64,000 nt of DNA from Yinghuangia seranimata (GCF_029953285.1 NZ_JASAOI010000056.1:55939-119938); one strand, 5' to 3'. Positions 1 to 8,380 are shown, counted from the first letter of the stretch. Translations and numbers: made by a program. Notes: generated from the sequence alone by a model not told the origin.

Positions 1-2
1 AC

Positions 3-1115
3 GGCCGGAGGACCCCGGCCGGCGATTCGAAGGACCATCACATAGCGCTGCCCGACCTCGACGACGCCGAGGCCGTCCAGCACTCGATCGCCGACATGGA
101 GGAGATCGTCCTCGGCGCGCCCCGGCGTTATACGTCGGGCCAGGTCGCGCACATGGTCGGCGTGCCGTTGGAGGAGGCCCGCCGGTTGTGGCGGGCGCTT
201 GGTTTCGCCGACTTCGGCCCGGCCCGCGCGTTCACCGACGCGGACGTCGAGGCGCTGCGGCACCTGCTGGACCTGATCGGGTCGGGCCTGCTGCCCGAGC
301 CGGTGGCGGCGCAGTTCGTGCGGTCGGTCGGCCAGACGATGGCCCGGTTCGCCGAGTGGCAGACCGAGGCGTGGCTCGAGTACATCGGCGGCGAGCTGAC
401 CGGTGAGCGCTCCGAGCAGGTCGTCGGCGGCGCGGGCGACGTGATGCCGGAGCTGGAACCCCTCGTCCTGTACGCCTGGCGGCGGCACTTGGCGGCGGCG
501 ACGACGCGGGTGATGGAGTCGCTGACGGACCACAACACGGTGGGGCAGCGCCTCGCCGTCGGGTTCGCGGACCTGGTCGGGTTCACCCGTATGTCGCGGA
601 ACCTGTCGGAGGCCGAACTCGGGCGGCTCGTCCAGACGTTCGAGGACGCCGCGACGGACGTCATCATGGCGATGGGCGGCCGTCTGGTGAAGACGCTCGG
701 CGACGAGGTGCTGTTCGTCGCGTTCAAGCCGGAGAGCGCGGTCGAGCTGGGCCTGCGGCTGGTCGAGGCGATGGCGGCGGAGCCGGTGCTGCCGGAGCTG
801 CGGGTCGGTATCGCGTACGGCCAGGTGCTGTCCCGCATGGGCGACGTGTTCGGCACGACGGTGAACCTGGCGAGTCGGCTGACCGCGCTGGCGCCGAAGA
901 ACACCGTGGTGATCGACCGCGAGCTGGCGGTGGCGCTGGGCGAGGAGCCGGCGTTCGACCTGCAGCCGATGTGGCGGCGCCCGGTGCGTGGCCTGGGCCT
1001 GGTGGAGCCGTGGACGGTGGCGCGGCACACGGTGCGCGGCCCCGACGGGGTGGCGCCCGAGGACGAGGACGAGGCGGGCACGCCGATACCGGACCAGGCG
1101 GGCCCGGTCGGCTGA
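3..1115 (+). CDS. Adenylate/guanylate cyclase catalytic domain protein (5' partial)
   Basis: A class III nucleotidyl cyclase domain fills the C-terminal half; the phrase AVGFADLVGFTRMSR carries the first metal-binding Asp, and LVKTLGDEVLFVA and FGTTVNLASRL are typical of the fold. It would make cAMP or cGMP in the cytoplasm, but the activity is unproven. The first 120 residues contain a MerR-like helix (RRYTSGQVAHMVGVPLEEA) found in a Streptomyces family of such proteins. The frame stays open to the left window edge, and residues before the first ATG at 96 (HSIAD) still resemble the family, so the true start probably lies upstream of the window. The last 30 residues are acidic and probably disordered. 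Confidence 0.85.
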   Translation, partial: GRRTPAGDSKDHHIALPDLDDAEAVQHSIADMEEIVLGAPRRYTSGQVAHMVGVPLEEARRLWRALGFADFGPARAFTDADVEALRHLLDLIGSGLLPEPVAAQFVRSVGQTMARFAEWQTEAWLEYIGGELTGERSEQVVGGAGDVMPELEPLVLYAWRRHLAAATTRVMESLTDHNTVGQRLAVGFADLVGFTRMSRNLSEAELGRLVQTFEDAATDVIMAMGGRLVKTLGDEVLFVAFKPESAVELGLRLVEAMAAEPVLPELRVGIAYGQVLSRMGDVFGTTVNLASRLTALAPKNTVVIDRELAVALGEEPAFDLQPMWRRPVRGLGLVEPWTVARHTVRGPDGVAPEDEDEAGTPIPDQAGPVG

Positions 1116-1142
1116 GGCCGGTATCAGGCCAAGCGGGTCCGG

Positions 1143-1616
1143 TCAGCTGAGCTTGCGTCGAAGTTCGCGCAGGGCGGGCCGGAACAGGTCGCGTTCGAGG
1201 CGGCGGACCTGGTCGCGGGCGCGTTCGGCGCTGTCCTCGGGGCAGGCGTAGCGCACCGACCACTCCACGCGGGCCATGGTGCCGCCGATGATCGACTCGA
1301 CGTGCAGGGTGGCGACGCAGGCGCCGGTGAGCCGGATCCCGCACGGGTGCCGGTCGAGGCCGAGGACCTCGTAGGTGTAGTGCCGGGCGGTGTCGTCGTG
1401 CTCGACGAGGCGTTCGCTGAGCAGTTCGCCGGCGGGGGTGCGGACGACGCGCAGGCGCGGCGGCGGCCCGTCCGTCGCGGTACCGGCCGCGCGGGCCCCG
1501 GCCCCGTCGACCACCGGCAGCGGGTACCAGGCCGACGGGTCGCGGAAGTCCCGGACGATGCTCCACACCTGCGCGGCGGGCCGGTCGATGACGGTCGTGA
1601 CGGAGAGGGTCGGCAC
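1143..1616 (-). CDS. SRPBCC (START-like) family protein
   Basis: A 157-residue protein with the helix-grip pattern of the SRPBCC/polyketide-cyclase superfamily: a starting beta strand (LSVTTVIDRPAAQVWSIVRDF), a DPSAWYP turn, and a long C-terminal helix rich in Arg and Glu. Members bind hydrophobic ligands or act as cyclases or lyases; no specific substrate can be read from the sequence. The GTG at 1616 was chosen because GGGAGGA sits just upstream and because the residues before it in the longer open frame look like non-coding translation. It converges on the cyclase gene, with 27 bp between stops. Confidence 0.75.
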   Translation of the reverse strand: MPTLSVTTVIDRPAAQVWSIVRDFRDPSAWYPLPVVDGAGARAAGTATDGPPPRLRVVRTPAGELLSERLVEHDDTARHYTYEVLGLDRHPCGIRLTGACVATLHVESIIGGTMARVEWSVRYACPEDSAERARDQVRRLERDLFRPALRELRRKLS

Positions 1617-2169
1617 GGGTCCTCCCTGCCGGGGCGGATGCCGTGGTTCGGCCGCCGTGCGCTGAACGCCCCGACTCGGCTCGTGTTCGCGACCGTACTC
1701 CGTCGCGGCGGCGCGGGGGAGGGGGCGGCGCGCGCCAGGCGTCCGGTGGGGGCGCGCGGCCGACACGGCGCCCGCCCCCCGGATGGATTCCGGCTATTCG
1801 GGTTCAGTTCGGGAGGACCGCTCGATGTCGGGTCGGTCTGCGACGGTACGGACACGCGGCGTCGCCAGGTCGGTACAGAGGAGTAGGGTGCGGAGGGTGC
1901 GGACGGAGGGTCCCGAGGTGTCCGTGTGGCCGACGTGCGGCCGAATGGCACCGCCGGGATGTTCCGCAGGGGGATGACCAACAGCAAGCGAGCGCTCTGT
2001 GACGGATCGTCGACAGATGCTGCCTTTTTCTGCTGCGAATACGGCAAATAGCGACATACTCTGAGTGGATCAGGCGGGTGATACCGCAGCCGCGATCGTC
2101 GTGCGGGCGCGCCTTGTGGCGCCCGGTCGGCGACGCCTGCGGCGGTGCCCGCGGACCTGTGGAGGCGAG
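1617..2169. other. Intergenic region upstream of the GAF-GGDEF gene
   Basis: About 550 bp without a convincing gene, between the divergent SRPBCC and GGDEF genes. It holds a SigB-like promoter at 1781-1805 and, near 2021-2060, a patch unusually rich in A and T for this genome (CTTTTTCTG, then GCAAATAGCGACATACT) that may hold a second promoter. The short open frames here lack ribosome sites and coding character. Confidence 0.5.
1781..1805 (+). promoter_or_regulatory. Candidate SigB-type promoter
   Basis: GGAT at 1781, a 15-nt spacer, then GGGTTC at 1800-1805 fits the Streptomyces SigB-family pattern GNNT-N14-16-GGGT. The last ten spacer bases (CCGGCTATTC) are identical to those of the candidate at 17642-17666. 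It points towards the GGDEF gene, leaving a leader of about 350 nt. Confidence 0.4.
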
Positions 2170-3987
2170 GTGAGGAAAGTCGTAGCGCGCGCGGATCCGC
2201 AAGGGCACGACCGCCCCGAACCCGGTGACCGGCTGACCGTCTCCGGCGCGCCGCCCGCCCCCGGCGGCCCCGCGCCCGCCTCGGCCGCGCCCGCCGCCGA
2301 CACAGGCACCACCGCTCCGGACGCCGCGCGGCGCCTGCACGCGGTGATGGAGCTCGCGAAGGCGCTGGCGAGCGCGCACACGCTGATGGACGTCGTCGGC
2401 ATCTCGGCGCGCCAGGCCCGGCTGGCCATGGACGCCTCCCTCGCGTCGATCTCGGTGTGGGAGCGCGACTCGGGCCGCCTGCGGGTGCTGGTCAACGACG
2501 GCGACCTCGCGGAGGGCGAGGAGGCGCTGCCGCACGCGGAGACGTACGCGGTCACCGACTTCCCCGAGATCATCGACCCGGCGACGTGGCCGACCACGTG
2601 GTCGAACACGGTCGACGACCACGACAGCGACCACGAGCGCGTGGTGGCGCTGCGCCGCCGCGGCCGGCACGGCTGCATGGTCGCGCCGATCATGGTCGAG
2701 GGCCGGGTGTGGGGCGAGCTGTACCTCGCGCGCCGCGCCGAGCAGCCGCGCTTCGACGCCGTGGACGCCGAGTTCGCCGCGGTGCTGGCGGCGCAGATCT
2801 CGGCGGGCCTCGCGCAGGCCGAGCACTACCAGCGCATCGAGAAGCTGGCGTTCACCGATCCGCTCACGGGGCTGGCGAACCGCCGCGCGATCGACCAGCG
2901 GCTGGACGCGGCGATGGCCCGGCACTACCGCGAGGGCATCGTGGTCAGCCTGATCGTGTGCGACGTCAACGGGCTCAAGCGGCTCAACGACGAGCGCGGG
3001 CACGACGTCGGCGACCGCCTGCTGGAGCGGTTCGCGGACCAGCTGTCGGCGTGCAGCGCGATGCTGCCGGGCTCGATGGCGGCGCGCCTCGGCGGCGACG
3101 AGTTCTGCGTGCTGGCCGAGGGGTTCAGCCCGGACGAGGTCGTCGCGGTCGCCGAGGAGCTGTGCCGGCGCGCGCTGCGCATGCACGACGGCGAGGGCGT
3201 GGCGTGCGGCGTGGCCTCGACGGGCGACCCGGTCGGGCCGGTGACCAGCGCCGACCGGCTGTTCCGGCTGGCGGACGCGGCGCAGTACCGGGCCAAGGGC
3301 AGCCGGGCGATCCACCCGGTGGTGGCCGGGCGCGGCCAGCCGCCGGACCTGACGGTGTCGCTCGCGGGCGACGAGACGGGCCCGGGCCCCGAGCCGGGCG
3401 CGGCGGGTATGCCGCACCGTGACCGGCGGCGGTTCCGCGGCGCGCTGCACAACGCCGAGCCGGGCCGGCTGCTGGCGGCGGTCCTCGCGGCGCTGGACGA
3501 GCGCGAGCCGGGGCGGGTGCACCGGGCGGACACGCTGGGCCGGCTGGAGATCGTCGCGGACACCTTCGCGCGGGCGCTGGACGGTGTCGCGTGGTGGATC
3601 TCGTACGTCGCGCCGCACGGCCGGGCGCTGCGCACCGTGCGCTACTCGATCCACCGCATGACGGGCACGCCGAGTGCCGCGCGGGCCCGCTACGAGGCGA
3701 CGACGACCGAGTACGACCTGGCCGCCTACCCGGCTTCGGCCGAGGCGGTGCGCGGCGGCGGCTTCGTGCAGCAGGTCGGCGACCCGGGCAACGACCCGGC
3801 GGAGGAGGACCTGCTGCTGATCGGCGGCTACAAGGCGATGGTCGTGGCGGGCGGCACGAACGCGGCGGGCGGATGGCTGGTCGAGGTGTTCACCGACGAC
3901 ATGAGCCTCCCGGTGACGGGCCTGGACCCGGTGCTGCGCGCGCTGGTCGCGGTGGCCCTGACGGGCGGGGCGTCGCTGCCGGAGTAA
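2170..3987 (+). CDS. GAF-GGDEF-GAF-like diguanylate cyclase
   Basis: A 605-residue cytoplasmic signalling protein. Residues about 35-215 form a GAF sensor domain and 230-390 a GGDEF domain with an intact GGDEF motif at 308-312, so synthesis of cyclic di-GMP from GTP is expected. The usual RxxD inhibitory site before the motif is replaced by LPGS, so product inhibition at that site should be absent. Residues 440-605 look like a second, diverged GAF domain. GTG 2170 was chosen because GGAGG lies just upstream; an in-frame GTG at 2065 would add 35 Arg-rich residues of unconvincing sequence. In Streptomyces, c-di-GMP holds back sporulation through BldD, and that is the likely pathway. Confidence 0.85.
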   Translation: MRKVVARADPQGHDRPEPGDRLTVSGAPPAPGGPAPASAAPAADTGTTAPDAARRLHAVMELAKALASAHTLMDVVGISARQARLAMDASLASISVWERDSGRLRVLVNDGDLAEGEEALPHAETYAVTDFPEIIDPATWPTTWSNTVDDHDSDHERVVALRRRGRHGCMVAPIMVEGRVWGELYLARRAEQPRFDAVDAEFAAVLAAQISAGLAQAEHYQRIEKLAFTDPLTGLANRRAIDQRLDAAMARHYREGIVVSLIVCDVNGLKRLNDERGHDVGDRLLERFADQLSACSAMLPGSMAARLGGDEFCVLAEGFSPDEVVAVAEELCRRALRMHDGEGVACGVASTGDPVGPVTSADRLFRLADAAQYRAKGSRAIHPVVAGRGQPPDLTVSLAGDETGPGPEPGAAGMPHRDRRRFRGALHNAEPGRLLAAVLAALDEREPGRVHRADTLGRLEIVADTFARALDGVAWWISYVAPHGRALRTVRYSIHRMTGTPSAARARYEATTTEYDLAAYPASAEAVRGGGFVQQVGDPGNDPAEEDLLLIGGYKAMVVAGGTNAAGGWLVEVFTDDMSLPVTGLDPVLRALVAVALTGGASLPE

Positions 3988-4040
3988 CCGCGGGCCCGCC
4001 GCCCGAAGTCCCCGCGGGCCCACCCGATCAGGCGACCCGC

Positions 4041-4114
4041 GGCACTTCAGCCCCCCGGCCGCCCGTTGTGGCCGCAGGGGGTGCATCGACCACCACTAGG
4101 CCCATGTTCGTCCG
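4041..4114. repeat. Copy A of a roughly 75-nt duplicated intergenic element
   Basis: The core CCGCCCGTTGTGGCCGCAGG and the following GGGT are identical to 12938-12961. The homology extends about 18 nt upstream at constant spacing (both begin GGCAC) and about 30 nt downstream, ending in GTTCGTCC. This copy lies between the convergent ends of the GGDEF gene and fdhD. It can fold as CCCCC-GGCC / GGCC-gca-GGGGG, but copy B keeps only part of that pairing, so the conservation looks like sequence rather than structure. Confidence 0.6.
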
Positions 4115-4117
4115 CCG

Positions 4118-4942
4118 TTATACAACGACCCGGTCGGTGCGGCTGTAGACGTTCGCGCCCTGTCCGCGCAGGAAGCCGACGAGCGTCACCCCGGCGTCCT
4201 CCGCGAGTTCGACGGCGAGCGACGACGGTGCCGACACGGCCGCGAGCAGCGGGATCCCAGCCATCGCGGCCTTCTGCGTCAGCTCGAACGACGCGCGCCC
4301 GCTGACCGCGAGCAGCAGTCCGCGCAACGGCAGGCGGCCGTCGCGCAGCGCCCAGCCCACGACCTTGTCGACGGCGTTGTGCCGGCCGACGTCCTCGCGC
4401 ACGCACACCGGTTCGCCGTCGGCGGTGAACAGCCCGGCCGCGTGCAGGCCGCCGGTGCTGTCGAAGACGCGTTGGGCGGCGCGGAGGCGGTCGGGCAGGG
4501 CGTACAGCACGTGCGGGGCGACGCGCAGCGGGTCGGCGGCGACGTCGTGCCGGGCCATGCGCCGCAGCCCCTCGATGCCGGCCGTCCCGCAGATGCCGCA
4601 CGCGCTGGAGGTCCACACGCCGCGCTGCAGCCCGGGGTCGAGCGGCGGGACGTGCGCGCCGAGGACGGCGTCGACGACGTTGTACGTGTTGCGGCCGTCC
4701 TCGTCGGCCCCGGCGCAGTAGCGCATCCCCGCGAGGTCGCGGGCCTCGCCGACGACGCCCTCGGACACGAGGAACCCGGCGACGAGGTCGAAGTCGTCGC
4801 CGGGGGTGCGCATGGTGACCGTGAGGGTGCGGCCGCCGACGCGGATCTCGAGGGGTTCCTCCGCGGTCAGCGTGTCGGTGCGGCGCGCGGTCGCGTCGCC
4901 GTCCAGGCGCAGGATCTTGTGGCGGCTGGTCACCCGGCCCAC
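4118..4942 (-). CDS. fdhD: Formate dehydrogenase accessory sulfurtransferase FdhD
   Basis: A 274-residue FdhD/NarQ family protein. It passes sulfur from a cysteine desulfurase to the bis-MGD molybdenum cofactor of formate dehydrogenase. The diagnostic CGICG motif is present (Cys115 and Cys118), as are EEPLEIRVGG, TPGDDFDLVAGFL near the N-terminus and FTADGEPVCVREDVGRHNAVDK further on. The GTG at 4942 follows an AAGGGG ribosome site. No formate dehydrogenase gene is in this window. The heptamer repeat at 4977-5003 sits just upstream of the start. Confidence 0.93.
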   Translation of the reverse strand: MGRVTSRHKILRLDGDATARRTDTLTAEEPLEIRVGGRTLTVTMRTPGDDFDLVAGFLVSEGVVGEARDLAGMRYCAGADEDGRNTYNVVDAVLGAHVPPLDPGLQRGVWTSSACGICGTAGIEGLRRMARHDVAADPLRVAPHVLYALPDRLRAAQRVFDSTGGLHAAGLFTADGEPVCVREDVGRHNAVDKVVGWALRDGRLPLRGLLLAVSGRASFELTQKAAMAGIPLLAAVSAPSSLAVELAEDAGVTLVGFLRGQGANVYSRTDRVVV

Positions 4943-4976
4943 GGTGCGGCCCCTTCGTGGTTCTTGCGGTTGTGTG

Positions 4977-5003
4977 CGGTCAGCGGTCAGCGGTCAGCGG
5001 TCG
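4977..5003. repeat. Heptamer tandem repeat upstream of fdhD
   Basis: Three perfect CGGTCAG units (4977-4983, 4984-4990, 4991-4997) and a partial fourth. On the fdhD strand this reads as CTGACCG repeats, 35-60 nt upstream of the fdhD start. Phased heptamers can be activator sites in actinomycetes, but the role here is unknown. Confidence 0.6.
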
Positions 5004-5140
5004 ATTCGGCGGTCTGCGGTTTCGTGGCGCGTCCGGTGCCCCGGTCGTGCCTCGTCCCCGTCCAGTGTTCCAGCGCGGCGAGCGGTTTCCGCCCTCGGGC
5101 ACGGATCGGCGGCCGCCCGGGCCCCCATAATGTCGTCAGC

Positions 5141-5159
5141 TATGCACATAATGTGCGGG
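5141..5159 (+). promoter_or_regulatory. Candidate leaderless promoter and operator of hutH
   Basis: CATAAT at 5147-5152 is a good -10 box ending 6 nt before the hutH GTG, so transcription would begin at about the start codon. It lies inside a 13-bp palindrome, GCACAT-A-ATGTGC (5144-5156), which could be a repressor site. ATAATGT also occurs at 5127-5133. No ribosome site and no clear -35 box are visible. Confidence 0.4.
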
Positions 5160-6751
5160 TGAATAAGGATCTGCACAACCCGTCGCACGAGACCGGCGCC
5201 ACCCCCGCTTCGGTCACCGTCGCCGAGGCCGGCCTGACCCCGGCCGACGTCCTCGCCGTCGCGCGCGGCGCGGCCCACGTCGACCTGTCCCCGCGCGCCG
5301 TCAAGGCGATGGCCGCCAGCCGTGCCGTCGTCGACGACCTGGCCGCGTCCCCGCGCCCGGTCTACGGCGTGTCCACAGGCTTCGGCGCGCTCGCCACCCG
5401 GCACATCAGCGCCGAACTGCGCACCCGCCTGCAGCACTCGCTCGTGCGCTCGCACGCGGCCGGCATGGGCCCGCGCGTGGAGACCGAGGTCGTGCGCGCC
5501 CTGATGCTGCTGCGCCTGAAGACCCTCGCGTCCGGCCGCACCGGCGTGCGCCCCGAGGTCGCGCAGGCGATGGCCGGGCTGCTCAACGCCGGCATCACCC
5601 CGGTCGTCCACGAGTACGGCTCGCTCGGCTGCTCCGGCGACCTCGCGCCGCTGTCGCACTGCGCGCTCGTGCTGACCGGCGAGGGCGAGGCCGAGGGCCC
5701 CGACGGCGTGGTGCGCCCCGCCGCGGAGCTCCTCGACGCGCACGGCCTGACGCCCGTCGAGCTGCGCGAGAAGGAGGGCCTGGCCCTCATCAACGGCACC
5801 GACGGAATGCTCGGCATGCTGCTCATGGCCATCGCCGACCTGTCGGCGCTGTTCACCGCCGCCGACGTCACCGCCGCGATGACGCTGGAGGCGCTGCTCG
5901 GCACCGACCGCGTCCTCGACCCGGCGCTGCACGCCATCCGCCCGCACCCGGGCCAGGCGGCGAGCGCCGACAACATGAAGCGCGTGCTGGCGGGCTCCGG
6001 CATGACCGGGCACCACCAGGACCAGAAGCCGCGCGTCCAGGACGCCTACTCGGTGCGCTGCGCGCCGCAGGTGGCGGGCGCGGGCCGCGACACCCTCGCG
6101 CACGCCGCGCTGGTCGCCGAGCGGGAGCTGGCCTCGGCGGTCGACAACCCGGTCATCCTCGACGACGGCCGCATCGAGTCCAACGGCAACTTCCACGGCG
6201 CGCCGGTCGCGTACGTGCTGGACTTCCTCGCCGTCGCGGTCGCCGACCTCGGCTCGATCGCCGAGCGCCGCACCGACCGGCTGCTCGACCCGGCCCGCTC
6301 GCACGGCCTGCCCGCGTTCCTCGCGGACGACCCGGGCGTCGACTCGGGCCTGATGATCGCCCAGTACACGCAGGCCGCGCTGGTGTCCGAGTGCAAGCGG
6401 CTCGCGGTGCCCGCGTCCGTCGACTCGATCCCGTCCTCCGCGATGCAGGAGGACCACGTGTCGATGGGCTGGAGCGCGGCCCGCAAGCTGCGCACCGCGG
6501 TCGACAACCTTGCGCGGATCCTCGCCGTCGAGCTGGTCGCCGCCGCGCGCGCCACCGACATGCGCACCCAGTCCGGCGACCTGGCGCCGGCGCCGGCGAC
6601 CGCCGCGGTCATCGAGGCGCTGCGCGCCGCCGGTGTGCCGGGCCCCGACGCCGACCGGTTCCTGTCCCCGGAGCTGGCCGCCGCGGAGGAGTTTGTACGC
6701 TCGGGCGCGCTGGTCCGGGCCGCGGCCTCGGTCGCCGGCCCGCTGGCCTGA
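5159..6751 (+). CDS. hutH: Histidine ammonia-lyase
   Basis: A 530-residue histidase, the first step of histidine breakdown: L-histidine to trans-urocanate plus ammonia. The family blocks YGVSTGFGALA, GSLGCSGDLAPLSH, NGTDGML and QDAYSVRCAPQV are all present. The MIO prosthetic group would form from Cys158-Ser159-Gly160; the triad is Ala-Ser-Gly in many bacteria, and the Cys version is, from memory, the Streptomyces form. The GTG at 5159 lacks a ribosome site but follows a -10 box at leaderless spacing. About 20 residues precede the usual family start. The cluster continues with the RpiR regulator and hutU. Confidence 0.95.
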   Translation: MNKDLHNPSHETGATPASVTVAEAGLTPADVLAVARGAAHVDLSPRAVKAMAASRAVVDDLAASPRPVYGVSTGFGALATRHISAELRTRLQHSLVRSHAAGMGPRVETEVVRALMLLRLKTLASGRTGVRPEVAQAMAGLLNAGITPVVHEYGSLGCSGDLAPLSHCALVLTGEGEAEGPDGVVRPAAELLDAHGLTPVELREKEGLALINGTDGMLGMLLMAIADLSALFTAADVTAAMTLEALLGTDRVLDPALHAIRPHPGQAASADNMKRVLAGSGMTGHHQDQKPRVQDAYSVRCAPQVAGAGRDTLAHAALVAERELASAVDNPVILDDGRIESNGNFHGAPVAYVLDFLAVAVADLGSIAERRTDRLLDPARSHGLPAFLADDPGVDSGLMIAQYTQAALVSECKRLAVPASVDSIPSSAMQEDHVSMGWSAARKLRTAVDNLARILAVELVAAARATDMRTQSGDLAPAPATAAVIEALRAAGVPGPDADRFLSPELAAAEEFVRSGALVRAAASVAGPLA

Positions 6752-6770
6752 CCGCGCGGCATCCGCACGG

Positions 6771-6807
6771 GTGCCGGGTCGGCCCGCGGGAGCGGCCGAC
6801 CCGGCAC
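6771..6807 (+). terminator. Terminator hairpin after hutH
   Basis: A perfect 14-bp inverted repeat: GTGCCGGGTCGGCC at 6771-6784 and GGCCGACCCGGCAC at 6794-6807, with a 9-nt loop. There is no T run, which is usual for intrinsic terminators in high-GC actinomycetes. It separates hutH from the downstream regulator. Confidence 0.7.
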
Positions 6808-6828
6808 ACGGACCGGGGGAGAGGAGGG

Positions 6829-7899
6829 ATGATGGACGGCGACCAGGACAGGCGTGAGGGCGGGGGCGTGCGGGTGGCGGAAGACGGGGGCGCCGGCGTG
6901 CACACCGACGCGCGGGCTGACGCGCGGACCGGCACCTCGACCGACCCGACCGGCACCTCGACAGACCCGGCCGGCACTCCGGGCGACACGCTGAGCGACA
7001 CCCCGACCCACCCCGACGGCACGGCGAACGGCCTGCGCGCCGGCCTGGACGCGCCCGCCGAGAGCCCCTCGTCGCGGCTGCTCGCGCTGTTCGAGGAGCA
7101 CCGCCTCACCCCGACCCAGCGCCGCATCGCGCACTGCCTCGTGCGGCACGCGGGCGAGGCGCCGTACCTCTCCAGCGTCGAGGTGGCCGCGCTCGCCGGG
7201 GTCAGCCAGCCGTCCGTGACCCGCTTCGCGGTGGCGCTCGGCTTCGACGGCTACCCCGCGCTCCGCGCCCGGCTGCGCACGCTCGGCCTACCCGTGCGCA
7301 CCGAGACCGAGGCCGAGGTGCACCGCAACGAGTACGTGGGCGCGGTGCACGCCGAGATCACCAACCTCACCAGGCTCGCCGAGACGCTCGCCGACCCGGG
7401 CCCGGTCGGCCGCGCCGCGGCGCTGCTCGCCGACTCGCGGCCGCTGGTCGTCCTCGGACTGCGCACGGGCATGGCGCCGGCGCGCAGCTTCGGCTACTTC
7501 GCCGCCAAGGTGCTGCCCGAGGTGCGGGTGCTGGACGAGGGCGGCTCGCTGCTCGGCGACCGCCTCGACCAGGCGCGCGCGGCCGGCGCCACGGGCCTGC
7601 TGTGCTTCGCGCTGCCGCGCTACCCGCGCGAGCTGACGGACGCGCTGCGCACCGCGAAGGACCTGGGCCTGCGGGTGGTCACCATCGCGGACGGGCCGTT
7701 CGCGCCCGCCGCCGCGCTGTCCGACGCCGTGCTGGTGGCCGGCGTGAGCGGCCAGCTGGTGTTCGACTCGTGCGGCGCGCCGATGCTGCTGGGCCAGGTG
7801 CTGCTGCAGGCGATGTGCGACATCACGCCGGGGCGCGCTCAGGCGCGCCTGGAGGAGTTCGACCGGCTCGCCATGGAGCGCGGGCTGTTCGAGGCCTGA
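6829..7899 (+). CDS. MurR/RpiR family transcriptional regulator
   Basis: A 356-residue regulator. Residues about 80-155 form the RpiR-type helix-turn-helix (VEVAALAGVSQPSVTRFAVALGFDGYPALR), and 180-330 a SIS sugar-isomerase domain that usually senses a phosphorylated ligand. The first 75 residues are low complexity, with TGTSTDP and related repeats, and are probably disordered. GAGGAGG precedes the paired ATG codons at 6829 and 6832; the second has slightly better spacing. Its position between hutH and hutU suggests it controls the hut genes, which is inference from context. Confidence 0.85.
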   Translation: MMDGDQDRREGGGVRVAEDGGAGVHTDARADARTGTSTDPTGTSTDPAGTPGDTLSDTPTHPDGTANGLRAGLDAPAESPSSRLLALFEEHRLTPTQRRIAHCLVRHAGEAPYLSSVEVAALAGVSQPSVTRFAVALGFDGYPALRARLRTLGLPVRTETEAEVHRNEYVGAVHAEITNLTRLAETLADPGPVGRAAALLADSRPLVVLGLRTGMAPARSFGYFAAKVLPEVRVLDEGGSLLGDRLDQARAAGATGLLCFALPRYPRELTDALRTAKDLGLRVVTIADGPFAPAAALSDAVLVAGVSGQLVFDSCGAPMLLGQVLLQAMCDITPGRAQARLEEFDRLAMERGLFEA

Positions 7900-7916
7900 C
7901 CGGCCTTCACCCGCCG

Positions 7917-7939
7917 GGGTCGGGCCGTCGCGCCGACCC
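7917..7939. terminator. Bidirectional terminator between convergent genes
   Basis: GGGTCGG at 7917-7923 pairs with CCGACCC at 7933-7939 across a 9-nt loop. It lies between the end of the RpiR regulator and the end of the opposing membrane-protein gene. Confidence 0.5.
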
Positions 7940-7951
7940 GGCCCGGTGCGT

Positions 7952-8272
7952 TCACGGCCGGCGCGCGCGTCCCGCCTGCCGGTAGCGCTGCTGCGCCTGC
8001 CACGCGTCGTCCGGCTGCCCGGCGCGCCCCCAGACCAGTCCCACGAGGACGCCGACGAGAGCGGCGCCGCCCGCGATGAGCGCGGTCGAGGCGTAGCGGG
8101 GTGTGCTGAGCAGGAATCCGCCGCCGCAGAACAGCAGGCCGGTGAGCAGCATGAGCGTGACGACGCCGCTCTCGCGCACCCGCGTGCGACCGAAGGCCAG
8201 CAGGGCGGCGGCGGTGCCCGCGCCGAGGGCGCCGAGCGCCGTGACGGCCCAGATCAGCTGCTCAAGTTGCAT
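7952..8272 (-). CDS. Small three-helix membrane protein, unknown function
   Basis: A 106-residue protein with three hydrophobic segments (LIWAVTALGALGAGTAAALLAF, GVVTLMLLTGLLFCGGGFLL and ASTALIAGGAALVGVLVGLVWG), so an integral membrane protein. I do not recognise the family. The ATG at 8272 is chosen because the hydrophobic core begins there; a GTG at 8296 would add eight residues and would start almost against the palindrome at 8301-8326. It is divergent from hutU, so the two may share regulation. Confidence 0.6.
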   Translation of the reverse strand: MQLEQLIWAVTALGALGAGTAAALLAFGRTRVRESGVVTLMLLTGLLFCGGGFLLSTPRYASTALIAGGAALVGVLVGLVWGRAGQPDDAWQAQQRYRQAGRARRP

Positions 8273-8300
8273 CGCGTTGCGGCCTGCGCCTCTCACGTTG

Positions 8301-8326
8301 GATCAACGACCGACTGGTCGTTGATC
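8301..8326. promoter_or_regulatory. Perfect 11-bp inverted repeat, likely operator
   Basis: GATCAACGACC and GGTCGTTGATC flank a 4-nt GACT spacer. It sits in the divergent region between the small membrane-protein gene and hutU, a place typical of a dimeric repressor site. It could be the target of the nearby RpiR regulator, but nothing in the sequence proves that. Confidence 0.55.
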
Positions 8327-8380
8327 ACATAGCGGACAAAATCCTGCCAAAAGCGTAACCCGCGCGGGATGAGGACCCTG

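Noticed and set aside
2065..2169. GTG 2065 as start of the GGDEF protein
   Set aside because: No ribosome site; the candidate -10 box CATACT at 2055-2060 ends only 4 nt before it, too near for a leaderless start. GTG 2170 follows GGAGG.
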